The notes: generated by a model from the letters alone, not told the origin. A stretch of DNA of 8,654 nt from an uncultured Lentisphaeria bacterium (GCA_903821255.1 CAIJKT010000552.1:1-8654), one strand, 5' to 3'. Shown: positions 1 to 7,336, counted from the stretch's first letter. A program made the numbers and translations.

Positions 1-615
1 GTCGCGCTGCCAGACGGACTCCCGTCCAGAGTCTACGAGGATGGAATCACCCATGAACTGCCGGATGGCCTGGCCGATTTCCCGTTTCAACTGGACTATT
101 CTGGCGGAAGAGACTTTCAGCAGTCTGGCGATGTCGCCGGTAGTGAACCCAAGCATCAGCTTTTCAACTATTTTGCGCTTTCTGGCATCAAGGGTTTTAA
201 CGAAGGCCGCCCAGTCGATCTTCCGTAAAACTTTAGCGGAGATATCTTCGGTTCTGGCGGCGATCATATCACCGACAGTAAAATCTTCATCCTCTCCGCC
301 GACCGGAGCCTGCATCGAGCAGACGGAGCCTTCATTATCCATCAGATAGCCGGGGTTCATCACATCGGTGCGGCTGTCGCCGTAGGAACGTCTGCCGGAT
401 TTAGTCCGCTGAATGCTGTAGTACGCGATGCTGCTGGGAATCGGCTTCTTGCCGGATTTCTCCATGGCGTCGATCATTGCCGCCGCCGTAGCTGTTGTGT
501 CCTGGACCAGTTCCTGATAGTCTTCGGAGCCCATTGGTTTGGCCTTCCTGGGGATAGTGTTCCGGATGATCGGGTAGATTTGCATTTCGAGGATTAAAGC
601 GGCTGCTGGACTCAT
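1..615 (-). CDS. Sigma-70-like helix-turn-helix protein (C-terminus beyond window)
   Basis: The frame is open from an ATG at 615 to the window edge: 205 codons, no stop, so the C-terminus is missing. The start is well supported by AGGAGG at 627-622, six bases upstream. Residues 31-76 (around DYQELVQD and IAYYSIQRTKSGRR) resemble a degenerate sigma region 2. A linker around residues 80-125 contains an acidic run (EDED at 108-111). Residues 143-187 resemble sigma region 4: DARKRKIVEKL, then GDIARLLKVS as the first helices and RIVQLKREIGQAI as a recognition-type helix. The role inferred is a DNA-binding transcription factor, perhaps an alternative sigma factor. Similar short proteins occur in prophage-like or mobile regions of PVC bacteria (from memory). 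Base composition is GC-richer than the genes further right, which fits a separate origin. It could instead be a non-sigma HTH regulator. Confidence 0.7.
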   Translation of the reverse strand, partial: MSPAAALILEMQIYPIIRNTIPRKAKPMGSEDYQELVQDTTATAAAMIDAMEKSGKKPIPSSIAYYSIQRTKSGRRSYGDSRTDVMNPGYLMDNEGSVCSMQAPVGGEDEDFTVGDMIAARTEDISAKVLRKIDWAAFVKTLDARKRKIVEKLMLGFTTGDIARLLKVSSARIVQLKREIGQAIRQFMGDSILVDSGRESVWQRD

Positions 616-652
616 GTGTCGCCTCCTTGTTTGTTGGGGTTGGGTCAAAATG

Positions 653-690
653 AAAAACTCCCATAGAGTGCATTGCGCACTCTATGGGAG
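653..690 (-). terminator. Rho-independent terminator, minus strand
   Basis: A perfect 14-bp inverted repeat (658-671 with 677-690) encloses a 5-base loop. On the minus strand it is followed by TTTTT (657-653) and a T-rich stretch. The plus-strand side has no T run, so it works for minus-strand transcripts only. It lies about 38 bases upstream of the sigma-like gene's start. It would therefore end a transcript entering from the right, or act as a leader attenuator for the sigma-like gene. No intact gene that needs it is visible immediately to the right. Confidence 0.75.
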
Positions 691-1360
691 CTTGATATAT
701 GATCGGCGATTAAGCCGGAATGACTAAAGCGGTGGAATTAGATTGAAGCCTGTTTGTGCTGTTTAATGTGCTGGTATCCTTGGGGGTTGCAGGGGCGTGG
801 ACGCTTGAATATTGAGTATCAAGGCAAGGGGATTGATGTCTGGTTTTAGCAGTATTTTGCTGGAATAGCAAGCAAAAAATGCTTCATTCGCAGAAATGAT
901 ATATGTTTGAAATTATTCGATCTACGGTAAAATAGCTGAACATCTCATAATTCACCCGTTCCGCAGTTGATTAGCCGTATCCCCGTTACAAGCGCTGCAG
1001 CAGGGCAAGCAGACAGCGCAAGTGGGTATGCATCGAGTTATTGGTGGCGCGGTGATTGGCGGCATTCGTGAACCTTTAAAAATTATTCTCATTCTTTTGG
1101 AACTGAAGTTTCAGACTATACTCCTGACATTGCTGATGAGGTTAGATATGTTAATTATACGTTGATGGTCAATAATGCATGGCGTAAAGCGTGCAAACTA
1201 TGGCTGCTCAAAAAACATGCCGTTAAAATTATCAAAGGAGAAAAAATGTTACCTGGTACTTCGCAAAAAGGAGGACGTTTATTTTCACGCGTAACACAGG
1301 ACAAACTGGCGAATACCAATCACTGAAAGACGTAGCTAAGGCTTGATCTTCATCGTGATC
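691..1360. other. Gene-poor stretch with coding-like remnants
   Basis: No ORF here has a good start, length and domain. Two stretches look coding-like. On the minus strand, 883-710 is open for 57 codons ending in TAA just before the terminator at 690, but it has no ATG. On the plus strand, 940-1326 is open apart from one TGA. I see no tRNA, CRISPR array, or insertion sequence with terminal repeats. The simplest reading is decayed sequence at the border between the sigma-like gene and the carbohydrate locus. An unrecognised small RNA cannot be excluded. Confidence 0.5.
940..1326 (+). pseudogene. Possible gene remnant, one internal stop
   Basis: This frame begins after a TGA at 937-939 and runs 129 codons to a TGA at 1324-1326. 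A single in-frame TGA at 1069-1071 interrupts it. The two halves read like protein: the first has SGYASSYWWRGDWRHS before the stop, the second SFGTEVSDYTPDIADEVRY and a basic stretch WRKACKLWLLKKH. There is no start codon or ribosome binding site at the left end. The only ATG with a good site (AAAGGAG at 1234-1240) is at 1246, giving a 26-residue peptide. I do not recognise the family. It could be a decayed gene fragment or chance open frame. Confidence 0.25.
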
Positions 1361-2242
1361 TTAAGGACTTCTGGGAATATTAAGCATCCTTTTGATTTTA
1401 TTGTTTTTATTCTTGAAATTTCCCGGAGTTATTTTTTCGATCTTCCTGAATATTCGGTAAAAATATGCAGGGTTGGAAAAACCACATCTGTAAGCTGCCT
1501 CACTGATGGAAAGCGAAGTGGAGGCCAACAGGATTTTAGCGTTATTTATTCTATTCTTGTTGAGCAGCTCAGGGTAAGTCATATTGAAAAGCTCTTTGAT
1601 AAGATGCCCGGTGCGGGAAGCTGAAAGGAATAAATGTTTCGCAAGATGCTGAATATTTACGTCCTTCTGGCAATTCTGTCCGATATATTTTTCTATTTCC
1701 CACTTTATTTTTTCTTCATGCGAGAAAAATATTTCATCTTCCCGGTCAAGCAATGTTTCGATTCTCAGTTTGAGTGATTTTGCAATTTCCTCTATATCTT
1801 TAAAGTCACCTTTTTCGAGGCACTGAATTTTTTTGTAGAGTTTATTGTTGAGCGCTGGCGCAAAGTCATTGCCGCTGCACCGGCACACAATAGCATCCGT
1901 AATTACAGCAGGAAATTTCAATCTGAAAATACCGACAAACAATACGCCGAGCAGATTGGGCCCTTTCATAATTGGCGCGGCGTACTCTATCACCCCGCCA
2001 TGGCATATCTTAAAGAAACCGTCAGGATGCCCGGTCAATGTTATCTGCACTTTACGCAATTCAAACGCCAGACATTTATTGAGTCCGCGTTGTTCTTTAA
2101 CACAATGGCAGTATTCATTATCATGTCGGCGAAGTTCTATTTGAGGAAAATAATTAATTATTTTGCCGGAATAATCATGCAAGCAGATTTTAAGTCCGCA
2201 GCGCCGTTCAAATGCCTCAATCAGTTTTATAAGTTCATTCAT
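1361..2242 (-). CDS. PocR-domain AraC-family transcriptional regulator
   Basis: This 293-residue protein is a ligand-responsive, DNA-binding regulator. Residues 1-165 match the PocR sensory-domain pattern: C45, C47, C57, then a GHPDGFFKICHGG segment with C80-H81 and the following IEYAAPI. Family members pair these cysteines with small-ligand sensing. Residues about 180-280 form an AraC-type double helix-turn-helix; the second motif carries the typical ISEAAYRCGFSNPAYFYRIF and ends in the usual KxTPGxF (KITPGNF). The length is normal for this architecture. The start at 2242 is bounded by an in-frame stop (TAA) two codons upstream; its ribosome binding site is weak (GGA about 12 bases away). 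The gene is divergent from the FAD oxidoreductase across 135 bp, which suggests that it controls the plus-strand genes and possibly itself. The ligand is unknown. Confidence 0.9.
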   Translation of the reverse strand: MNELIKLIEAFERRCGLKICLHDYSGKIINYFPQIELRRHDNEYCHCVKEQRGLNKCLAFELRKVQITLTGHPDGFFKICHGGVIEYAAPIMKGPNLLGVLFVGIFRLKFPAVITDAIVCRCSGNDFAPALNNKLYKKIQCLEKGDFKDIEEIAKSLKLRIETLLDREDEIFFSHEEKIKWEIEKYIGQNCQKDVNIQHLAKHLFLSASRTGHLIKELFNMTYPELLNKNRINNAKILLASTSLSISEAAYRCGFSNPAYFYRIFRKIEKITPGNFKNKNNKIKRMLNIPRSP

Positions 2243-2297
2243 AGGTTACATTCCATCATAATGCTTTAATAATACACTATAATAGCGTAAAAGGATA

Positions 2298-2325
2298 TTG
2301 TTATTATAAAAAAATCGAATATAAT
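2298..2325 (+). promoter_or_regulatory. Candidate sigma-70 promoter for the plus-strand genes
   Basis: TTGTTA (2298-2303) and a perfect TATAAT (2320-2325) are separated by 16 bases. Transcription would start near 2332, giving a leader of about 46 bases before the oxidoreductase start. A second TATAAT lies at 2278-2283 without a clear -35 box. The whole gap is AT-rich, so chance matches are possible. A minus-strand TATAAT at 2308-2303 could serve the divergent regulator gene. Confidence 0.45.
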
Positions 2326-2348
2326 TATATATAGAAAAACAAGTGCAC

Positions 2349-2396
2349 AGGAATATGTTAGAAAGAATGGAATAGGAATGTTAAAAAGCATGGAAT
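2349..2396 (+). repeat. Adjacent tandem repeat across the oxidoreductase start
   Basis: Unit 1 (2349-2373) and unit 2 (2374-2396) abut directly. They share AGGAAT, GTTA, AAAG and ATGGAAT in order and match at 21 of 23 positions, apart from two extra bases in unit 1. Each unit carries an AGGA, a start codon and the same beginning of a reading frame. Unit 1 encodes ATG-TTA-GAA-AGA-ATG-GAA-TAG (2355-2375), and unit 2 begins the oxidoreductase at 2378. It may be a small duplication of the initiation region, a short upstream ORF, or paired binding sites for the AraC-family regulator. Confidence 0.7.
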
Positions 2397-3700
2397 CAGT
2401 AGAAAAAATACCGTTTGCCCGGCAAATCCCGATCAGATATGAAGTGGATGTATTTATCGCTGGCGGCGGACCCGCGGGAGTGGCTGCCGCAGTTGCCGCC
2501 TCCAGGCTGGGCAGCAAAGTTTTTCTTGCAGAAGGCCATTCCTGTTTCGGCGGCATGGGGACAGCCGGACTTGTTCCATGGTTCAGTCCGTTCACCGACG
2601 GCATAAATTTTCTTGCCGGCGGCGTCGGACAGGAAATTTTTAACCGGCTTAACTTGAATAATGACTATTCTCTTGTCATTAATGCTGAGCATCTTAAAAG
2701 AGTTTACGATGACCTTATGACTGAAGCAGGCGTTGCATTTAATTTCCATACTCAACTGATTGATGTTCTGCTGGATGGGAAACAGATTTCGTATGCGATA
2801 TGCAATTCTAAAAGCGGGATTTTTGCGGTAAAGGCCCGTGCGTTTATTGATTGCACAGGGAACGGCGACCTTGCGGTAATGGCCGGGGCTGATTTTGAAA
2901 AGGGAGATAAGGATGGCACCTTGATGCCGGGTACTCTTTGCAGTTTGTGGTCCAACATTGATTCGGAAAACCGATCCCCTGATCATCGTGCAATGCTTGA
3001 AAAAGCTTTTGTGGATGGCGTTTTTTCAATTCCCGACAGGCATGTTCCCGGGATGGGATTTCTTGGGGCCGGGATTGCGGGCGCGAATATCGGACATATA
3101 TATGACCTAGACGGCACTGATGATGAATCAATTACAAGAGGTCTGCTTAGGGGAAGAAAAATTGTTCCGGAGTTCGAGCGGTATTACAAGGAATATCTTA
3201 AAGGTTACGAAAAGATGACACTGACGGCAACAGCCTCTCTTCTAGGCGTGCGTGAAACCCGCAGAATTACGGGAGATTATGTGATGACTCTTGACGACTT
3301 TAAAAATCGTGCCTTCTTCGAAGACGAAATAGGCCGGTATTCGTATCCTGTAGATATTCATCCCAATAAAAATGATCCGGAGTCTTATAAACAATTCCAT
3401 GAAGAATTTACTAGCTTGCGTTATGAAAAAGGTGAAAGTTACGGCATCCCGTACCGGTCGCTGATCCCATGCAGTCTGGATAATGTACTTGTTGCCGGCA
3501 GATGCATCAGCACCGACCGTTATATGCAGAGTTCGGTAAGATGCATGCCCGGCTGTTTTATTACCGGACAGGCGGCGGGCACCGCCGCGTCAATGGTTGC
3601 GGATTCAAACGGCAAAAAGACGACGCACAGTATTGATGCACGGTCATTACAAAACACGCTTAAAGATACTGGCGCGTATTTGCCGAATTTTAAAAAATAA
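2378..3700 (+). CDS. FAD-dependent oxidoreductase (FAD_oxidored type)
   Basis: This 440-residue cytoplasmic flavoprotein has a dinucleotide-binding Rossmann fold at the N-terminus. The strand VDVFIAGGGPAG places GxGxxG at residues 29-34, and E52 at the end of the second strand is suited to bind the adenosine ribose. A conserved GGMGTAGLV-type segment follows. Near the C-terminus, IPYRSLIP, NVLVAGRCIS and GCFITGQAAGTAA form the second FAD-contacting part typical of this family. There is no signal peptide. The substrate is not evident; relatives accompany polysaccharide-degradation genes in many bacteria. It is the first gene of the plus-strand series. The start is ambiguous: ATG 2378 has AGGA immediately upstream, which is very close, while ATG 2390 has it about 12 bases upstream. 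Both lie inside the tandem repeat. The family call is firm; the reaction is unknown. Confidence 0.9.
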   Translation: MLKSMESVEKIPFARQIPIRYEVDVFIAGGGPAGVAAAVAASRLGSKVFLAEGHSCFGGMGTAGLVPWFSPFTDGINFLAGGVGQEIFNRLNLNNDYSLVINAEHLKRVYDDLMTEAGVAFNFHTQLIDVLLDGKQISYAICNSKSGIFAVKARAFIDCTGNGDLAVMAGADFEKGDKDGTLMPGTLCSLWSNIDSENRSPDHRAMLEKAFVDGVFSIPDRHVPGMGFLGAGIAGANIGHIYDLDGTDDESITRGLLRGRKIVPEFERYYKEYLKGYEKMTLTATASLLGVRETRRITGDYVMTLDDFKNRAFFEDEIGRYSYPVDIHPNKNDPESYKQFHEEFTSLRYEKGESYGIPYRSLIPCSLDNVLVAGRCISTDRYMQSSVRCMPGCFITGQAAGTAASMVADSNGKKTTHSIDARSLQNTLKDTGAYLPNFKK

Positions 3701-3730
3701 ACTAAAAAAACAATCATGAAAGGCGGAAAG

Positions 3731-4468
3731 ATGAAAACCAGTAAACTGCAGCAGAATTTCACACTCGTCGAACTCCTCATTGTGATCGCCATCATCGCCA
3801 TCCTAGCGGCTTTGTTGTTGCCTGCATTGAACAAAGCGATGGAAAAATCTAAACAAACTAAATGTATCAATAACCAAAAGCAAATTCACCTATTTATGAC
3901 TAACTATTTAAGTGACTATGGTGACATTTATCCACGTTACTACCTAGGATATACTAAGGCGATTAATGGCATTGATGCCCATAATTGGTTCAGTTTATTA
4001 AATCAATTTAAGTATATGACGCAAAATCATCGCACAATCGCCTATTGCCCTAATGACCTCGAAGGTCAGAGGCTGGGAACATTAGACTTTGACATCACTA
4101 GTGGAATATTTAGTTATGGCATAAATTATGCTTTATCCAGAAAGCAGGATGGCAATTATATGGCAATTAAGCAAACAAGAATCAGAAATCCCAGCCGAGT
4201 AGTTTTTGTCGGTGATTCTTTTAAACGTGATACGCTTACTACTACCCGACAAGGACTTTTTTGGGTATATACAAGCTATCCAACCGGAACGGATGGTGGA
4301 CTCTACACTAGGCATGGAAATAACACTACTTGCAATGTCACTTTTGTAGCTGGCAACGTGGCAAGTTATCGAGTTCCCGACTCGACGGTATTATACTCTG
4401 CTGCATTTTTGAATAACGGAACACAAAGCTCTAACTGTTGGGCTCCCTATGGCGGTAAAGCGCCATAA
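3731..4468 (+). CDS. Type II secretion/type IV pilus-like pseudopilin (H-X9-DG-like)
   Basis: This 245-residue pseudopilin-like membrane protein starts with a short basic leader (MKTSKLQQN) followed by [20 protein letters not shown], a textbook class III signal and transmembrane helix with Glu at +5 (E14). The residue before the cleavage point is Asn rather than the usual Gly. The tail [17 protein letters not shown] (H195 to G208) resembles the H-X9-DG C-terminal motif, with longer spacing and AG in place of DG. ATG 3731 is chosen because AAAGGCGG (3719-3726) precedes it; ATG 3716 in the same frame has no such site. It lies 30 bases after the oxidoreductase stop, so co-transcription is likely. 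It is expected to be processed by a prepilin peptidase and assembled in, or displayed by, a secretion pseudopilus. The codons of the first 35-40 residues are visibly GC-richer than the rest. Confidence 0.88.
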   Translation: MKTSKLQQNFTLVELLIVIAIIAILAALLLPALNKAMEKSKQTKCINNQKQIHLFMTNYLSDYGDIYPRYYLGYTKAINGIDAHNWFSLLNQFKYMTQNHRTIAYCPNDLEGQRLGTLDFDITSGIFSYGINYALSRKQDGNYMAIKQTRIRNPSRVVFVGDSFKRDTLTTTRQGLFWVYTSYPTGTDGGLYTRHGNNTTCNVTFVAGNVASYRVPDSTVLYSAAFLNNGTQSSNCWAPYGGKAP

Positions 4469-4549
4469 AAATCACAAAGTTTGCCATTTTTATTAAGCAT
4501 TATGATATGAAGAGTTTTTAAAGCATTAAGGAAAGCACAAGGTGATGAG

Positions 4550-7336
4550 ATGAAAATAGAAGATACGGAATTGAAAATCGGAGTACTGATAAGAATTTCA
4601 AAGTTTTTTCGTGGAAACGACGTTGGCTTACTGACGAATTACAAGGTTTGCATGTTGGTGGTATTCGTGATGTTTGTCCTTGACGTAAATGCAGTGACAT
4701 TTGAATTATGGCCCGCCGAACAGAGAGCTAACAACACGGCATATTTGATTGGAAATGAACAAAACCACCTGCTTTTCGTCAAGTCAGATAGATCTACAGC
4801 TGGACATAAAATTATGTTTCCTGAAAAGATGAAAAATCTCCTGTTGTTGGTTGTTGATTTACCGGAAGAGTTGAGATTGCTATGTGTTTATGCTGGAGAA
4901 GATAAAAAAACCTGTACGAACAAAGTAAAAGTTATACATGATGGTAAGCCGTTTTTGCGCTATGAAATTCTTCTTAATAGTGCATTAGTAAAAAATAAAG
5001 AGGATTATTTTGTGGCGGTATGGGTCAAGCCATCATCTGATTTCACCGGAGAAATCTATTGGGAACTTAAGTACGATGATAATATCCTAGCATCGGCATC
5101 CTGTCATTTGATTACGGTAGGCGTGATAGACTCGTCATTGAAACTACCAAAGCGTTTTGAATTGTCATTTTGCGGCTTGATTAACAAAGTTCCGGATGAT
5201 GATTTTCAACGGTTTTCCGATTTCTGCAGACGTCTCGGAATAGCGTCAACTTGGAATTATTATTCAGGAGAATTGTCTACAGAGAAAAAATCTTATTATA
5301 CCGCGTTAAGAAACGCTGGTATAAAAAATATTGCCGTCCGTAGCGGCGAGTTCATGTATCTTGTGCGCGGTTTTTCCAATCAGAAAGAAACGATGAATGC
5401 TGGCGGCTTGGAAGCCGCTTCTGCAAAATTGGCTTCGATGATTGACAGTCAGGCTGAAAGAAATTTATTTAAAAAAGCAGCGGAATATTTTGATGAATAT
5501 GACTATGATTATGAGCCAACTGGACCTCGTCAATGGGATGGATATGATGATAACGCCACAATTGAAGCCTTCGCTAAGAACTGTGACATAAGAGAGCCGC
5601 TGACATCGGATTTGCTGAAAGGCAAGTACAGAGAGCAATATGTTAAATATCGTATGGAGCTTTTGTGCCGTCCCATATTCGCCCTGAAAAATATGATTGA
5701 TTCTGTAAAACCTATGCCACTCCATGTAGATCAGGGTGATGGATTGAACGCACACATCGACTATAAGCTTTATGACAATGCGGTTCGTTGGCACAGACCT
5801 ATGATTTATACTCCGTCACCTACAAATTACTATCAACGGATATTGGCAGTTACAGGTTATCTTGACCCCATGAAGGTTATGCCGGATATGTCGATGGGCT
5901 ACCATTTCGGCGGCATTGTCCGCCAGTCACCAGAAGGTCTTGTGATGGACACTGTGGCGACTGCGGCAACTGGCTGTGGCGGGATTAGCCATTGGCCGGA
6001 TATGTTTAGAGGCGATGAAGGAGGGTTCTGGGGGTTCTACCGAGGGATGACTATTGTCGCGCACGGAGAGGATTTTTATTTTGATGGAAAGCCTGTAAAT
6101 CTTTTTGCAATAACTGGCATCCCTTTCAAGCCTAAAAAGATTAATCTTGGCGCTAAAATAATTGATATTTCAGAACCGGACTGGAATACAACCCTTTTTT
6201 ATCATCTGCACAGCCTGAAAGACGAATATCTTATAACTATGCTTAATTACAATCAGGATTACAATGCGTATGTAAAGATAGACGGCGAGCAGCTTAAAGG
6301 AAAATATCTGGTCAATCCCGTTGAAAAGACGTATTTGAAAGTAAACGATGCTAAATATGTGATGGTTAATGTTCCCAAATTTAGTCCTGCGTTATGGATT
6401 GTTACCTCCGCCACAAAGCGTATTGACGGATGCCGTCAGTTGATTCATAGTGATATCGTGAAAAATTTTGAAATTGCTAAAAAGGAATTTCTAAGTTCAG
6501 GCAGATCCGATCTGCAACTTGGAAAGAGTGGAGCTATAACTACAGGTTATGGTATGGTCGATGTAAGCGGCAAAGAAGTAGCTGTGCTAAATGTATCAAC
6601 CCCCTACCAGAGACTTAGTTTTTCTAAGAGTGGAGGTCGTATACTTTCCTGGGATATTTGCAATAAAGAAATCATTGGTAAAAAAGATTTCAGTAATGGC
6701 GGGTTTTGTAAAGACTTACTCTGGTTGCCTGCAAATGCACGTTGGAGCGGAGATGAGGTCAGAGATATGAAATTATTTAAATGTACAAACGATGGAAGAA
6801 ATGTAGTTGTTCAATATGAGGGAGAGTTTAAGAAAGGACTTCCAAATGTCTGCATATCCAAGACATATAATATCCCGGCAGACAAGGCTTCCTTAAATGT
6901 CAATATCCGTTTGCGTAATGATACTCCGCTACCAGTAACTTTGAGCTACTGGAGCCACAATATGCTGCCTTGCCATAATAGCATATTTGTCAATTCTGAA
7001 TTAGACCTGGACATTCAGGGCAATTCTGTTTTTATCTCGAAGTCATTGCCAGAAAAATTCATGCAGTATGTTGTAAATGAACCAATAAAGGGGAAAACAG
7101 ACAATATTTATGCCGAATTTTTACCTCAAAACAAGACAGGGATTATCTTTAAATTGCCAAGTGGTTTTATGAATATTTACCGCTGGCGGTCTCAAACGCT
7201 TGATTCTGGCAGCAGTGAATGGATGTCCTGTCCTATTACTATTGAACCGGGATTGTCAGCCAGCATGGATTTCTCAATTGAGATAGATAGCGACAGTAGT
7301 GTGAAAAAACTTAAGGATAGACTTTCCATGAAATAA
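4550..7336 (+). CDS. Large exported protein, possible glycosidase-like barrel plus mutarotase-like domain
   Basis: This protein has 928 residues and I cannot name its family. A hydrophobic segment at residues 33-48 ending DVNA resembles a signal peptide but lies behind an unusually long basic N-terminal stretch. The start at 4550 has AAGGTG five bases upstream. ATG 4652 (M35), with AAGG five bases upstream, would begin at the hydrophobic core but lack a basic n-region. Residues about 50-190 look beta-rich. Residues about 195-560 look like an alpha/beta barrel with acidic clusters: YDYEP (E322), HVDQGDG (D394, D397), MPDMSMG (D446) and RGDEGGFWGF (D489, E490). Residues about 675-920 look like a beta-sandwich of the galactose mutarotase/glycosidase type (SFSKSGGRILSWD early in it). 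The layout suggests extracellular or periplasmic glycan hydrolysis, but this is inference and no catalytic pair is proven. Confidence 0.7.
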   Translation: MKIEDTELKIGVLIRISKFFRGNDVGLLTNYKVCMLVVFVMFVLDVNAVTFELWPAEQRANNTAYLIGNEQNHLLFVKSDRSTAGHKIMFPEKMKNLLLLVVDLPEELRLLCVYAGEDKKTCTNKVKVIHDGKPFLRYEILLNSALVKNKEDYFVAVWVKPSSDFTGEIYWELKYDDNILASASCHLITVGVIDSSLKLPKRFELSFCGLINKVPDDDFQRFSDFCRRLGIASTWNYYSGELSTEKKSYYTALRNAGIKNIAVRSGEFMYLVRGFSNQKETMNAGGLEAASAKLASMIDSQAERNLFKKAAEYFDEYDYDYEPTGPRQWDGYDDNATIEAFAKNCDIREPLTSDLLKGKYREQYVKYRMELLCRPIFALKNMIDSVKPMPLHVDQGDGLNAHIDYKLYDNAVRWHRPMIYTPSPTNYYQRILAVTGYLDPMKVMPDMSMGYHFGGIVRQSPEGLVMDTVATAATGCGGISHWPDMFRGDEGGFWGFYRGMTIVAHGEDFYFDGKPVNLFAITGIPFKPKKINLGAKIIDISEPDWNTTLFYHLHSLKDEYLITMLNYNQDYNAYVKIDGEQLKGKYLVNPVEKTYLKVNDAKYVMVNVPKFSPALWIVTSATKRIDGCRQLIHSDIVKNFEIAKKEFLSSGRSDLQLGKSGAITTGYGMVDVSGKEVAVLNVSTPYQRLSFSKSGGRILSWDICNKEIIGKKDFSNGGFCKDLLWLPANARWSGDEVRDMKLFKCTNDGRNVVVQYEGEFKKGLPNVCISKTYNIPADKASLNVNIRLRNDTPLPVTLSYWSHNMLPCHNSIFVNSELDLDIQGNSVFISKSLPEKFMQYVVNEPIKGKTDNIYAEFLPQNKTGIIFKLPSGFMNIYRWRSQTLDSGSSEWMSCPITIEPGLSASMDFSIEIDSDSSVKKLKDRLSMK

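Noticed and set aside
41..349. Plus-strand ORF of 102 residues
   Set aside because: It is antisense to the sigma-like gene, whose frame has a strong ribosome binding site and recognisable motifs.
401..673. Minus-strand ORF of 90 residues overlapping the sigma-like gene's start
   Set aside because: It lies in another frame across the sigma-like start, the terminator hairpin and the ribosome binding site, and has no domain.
764..812. G-rich stretch considered as part of a tRNA or tmRNA
   Set aside because: No cloverleaf arms, anticodon loop or TTC-type arm can be drawn on either strand.
1343..1624. Plus-strand ORF of 93 residues
   Set aside because: It is antisense to the HTH-encoding end of the regulator gene.
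2396..2986. Minus-strand ORF of 196 residues
   Set aside because: It is antisense to the FAD oxidoreductase, which has clear cofactor motifs.
4481..4506. Possible promoter (TTGCCA and TATGAT) before the large exported protein
   Set aside because: The spacing is only 14 bases, too short for a usual sigma-70 promoter, in an AT-rich gap where matches arise by chance.
4494..4528. Short direct repeat AAGCATTA on both sides of 4510
   Set aside because: Eight bases in AT-rich DNA are likely by chance, and no further symmetry supports a binding site.
5465..5794. Minus-strand ORF of 109 residues
   Set aside because: It is antisense within the large exported protein and has no domain or ribosome binding site.
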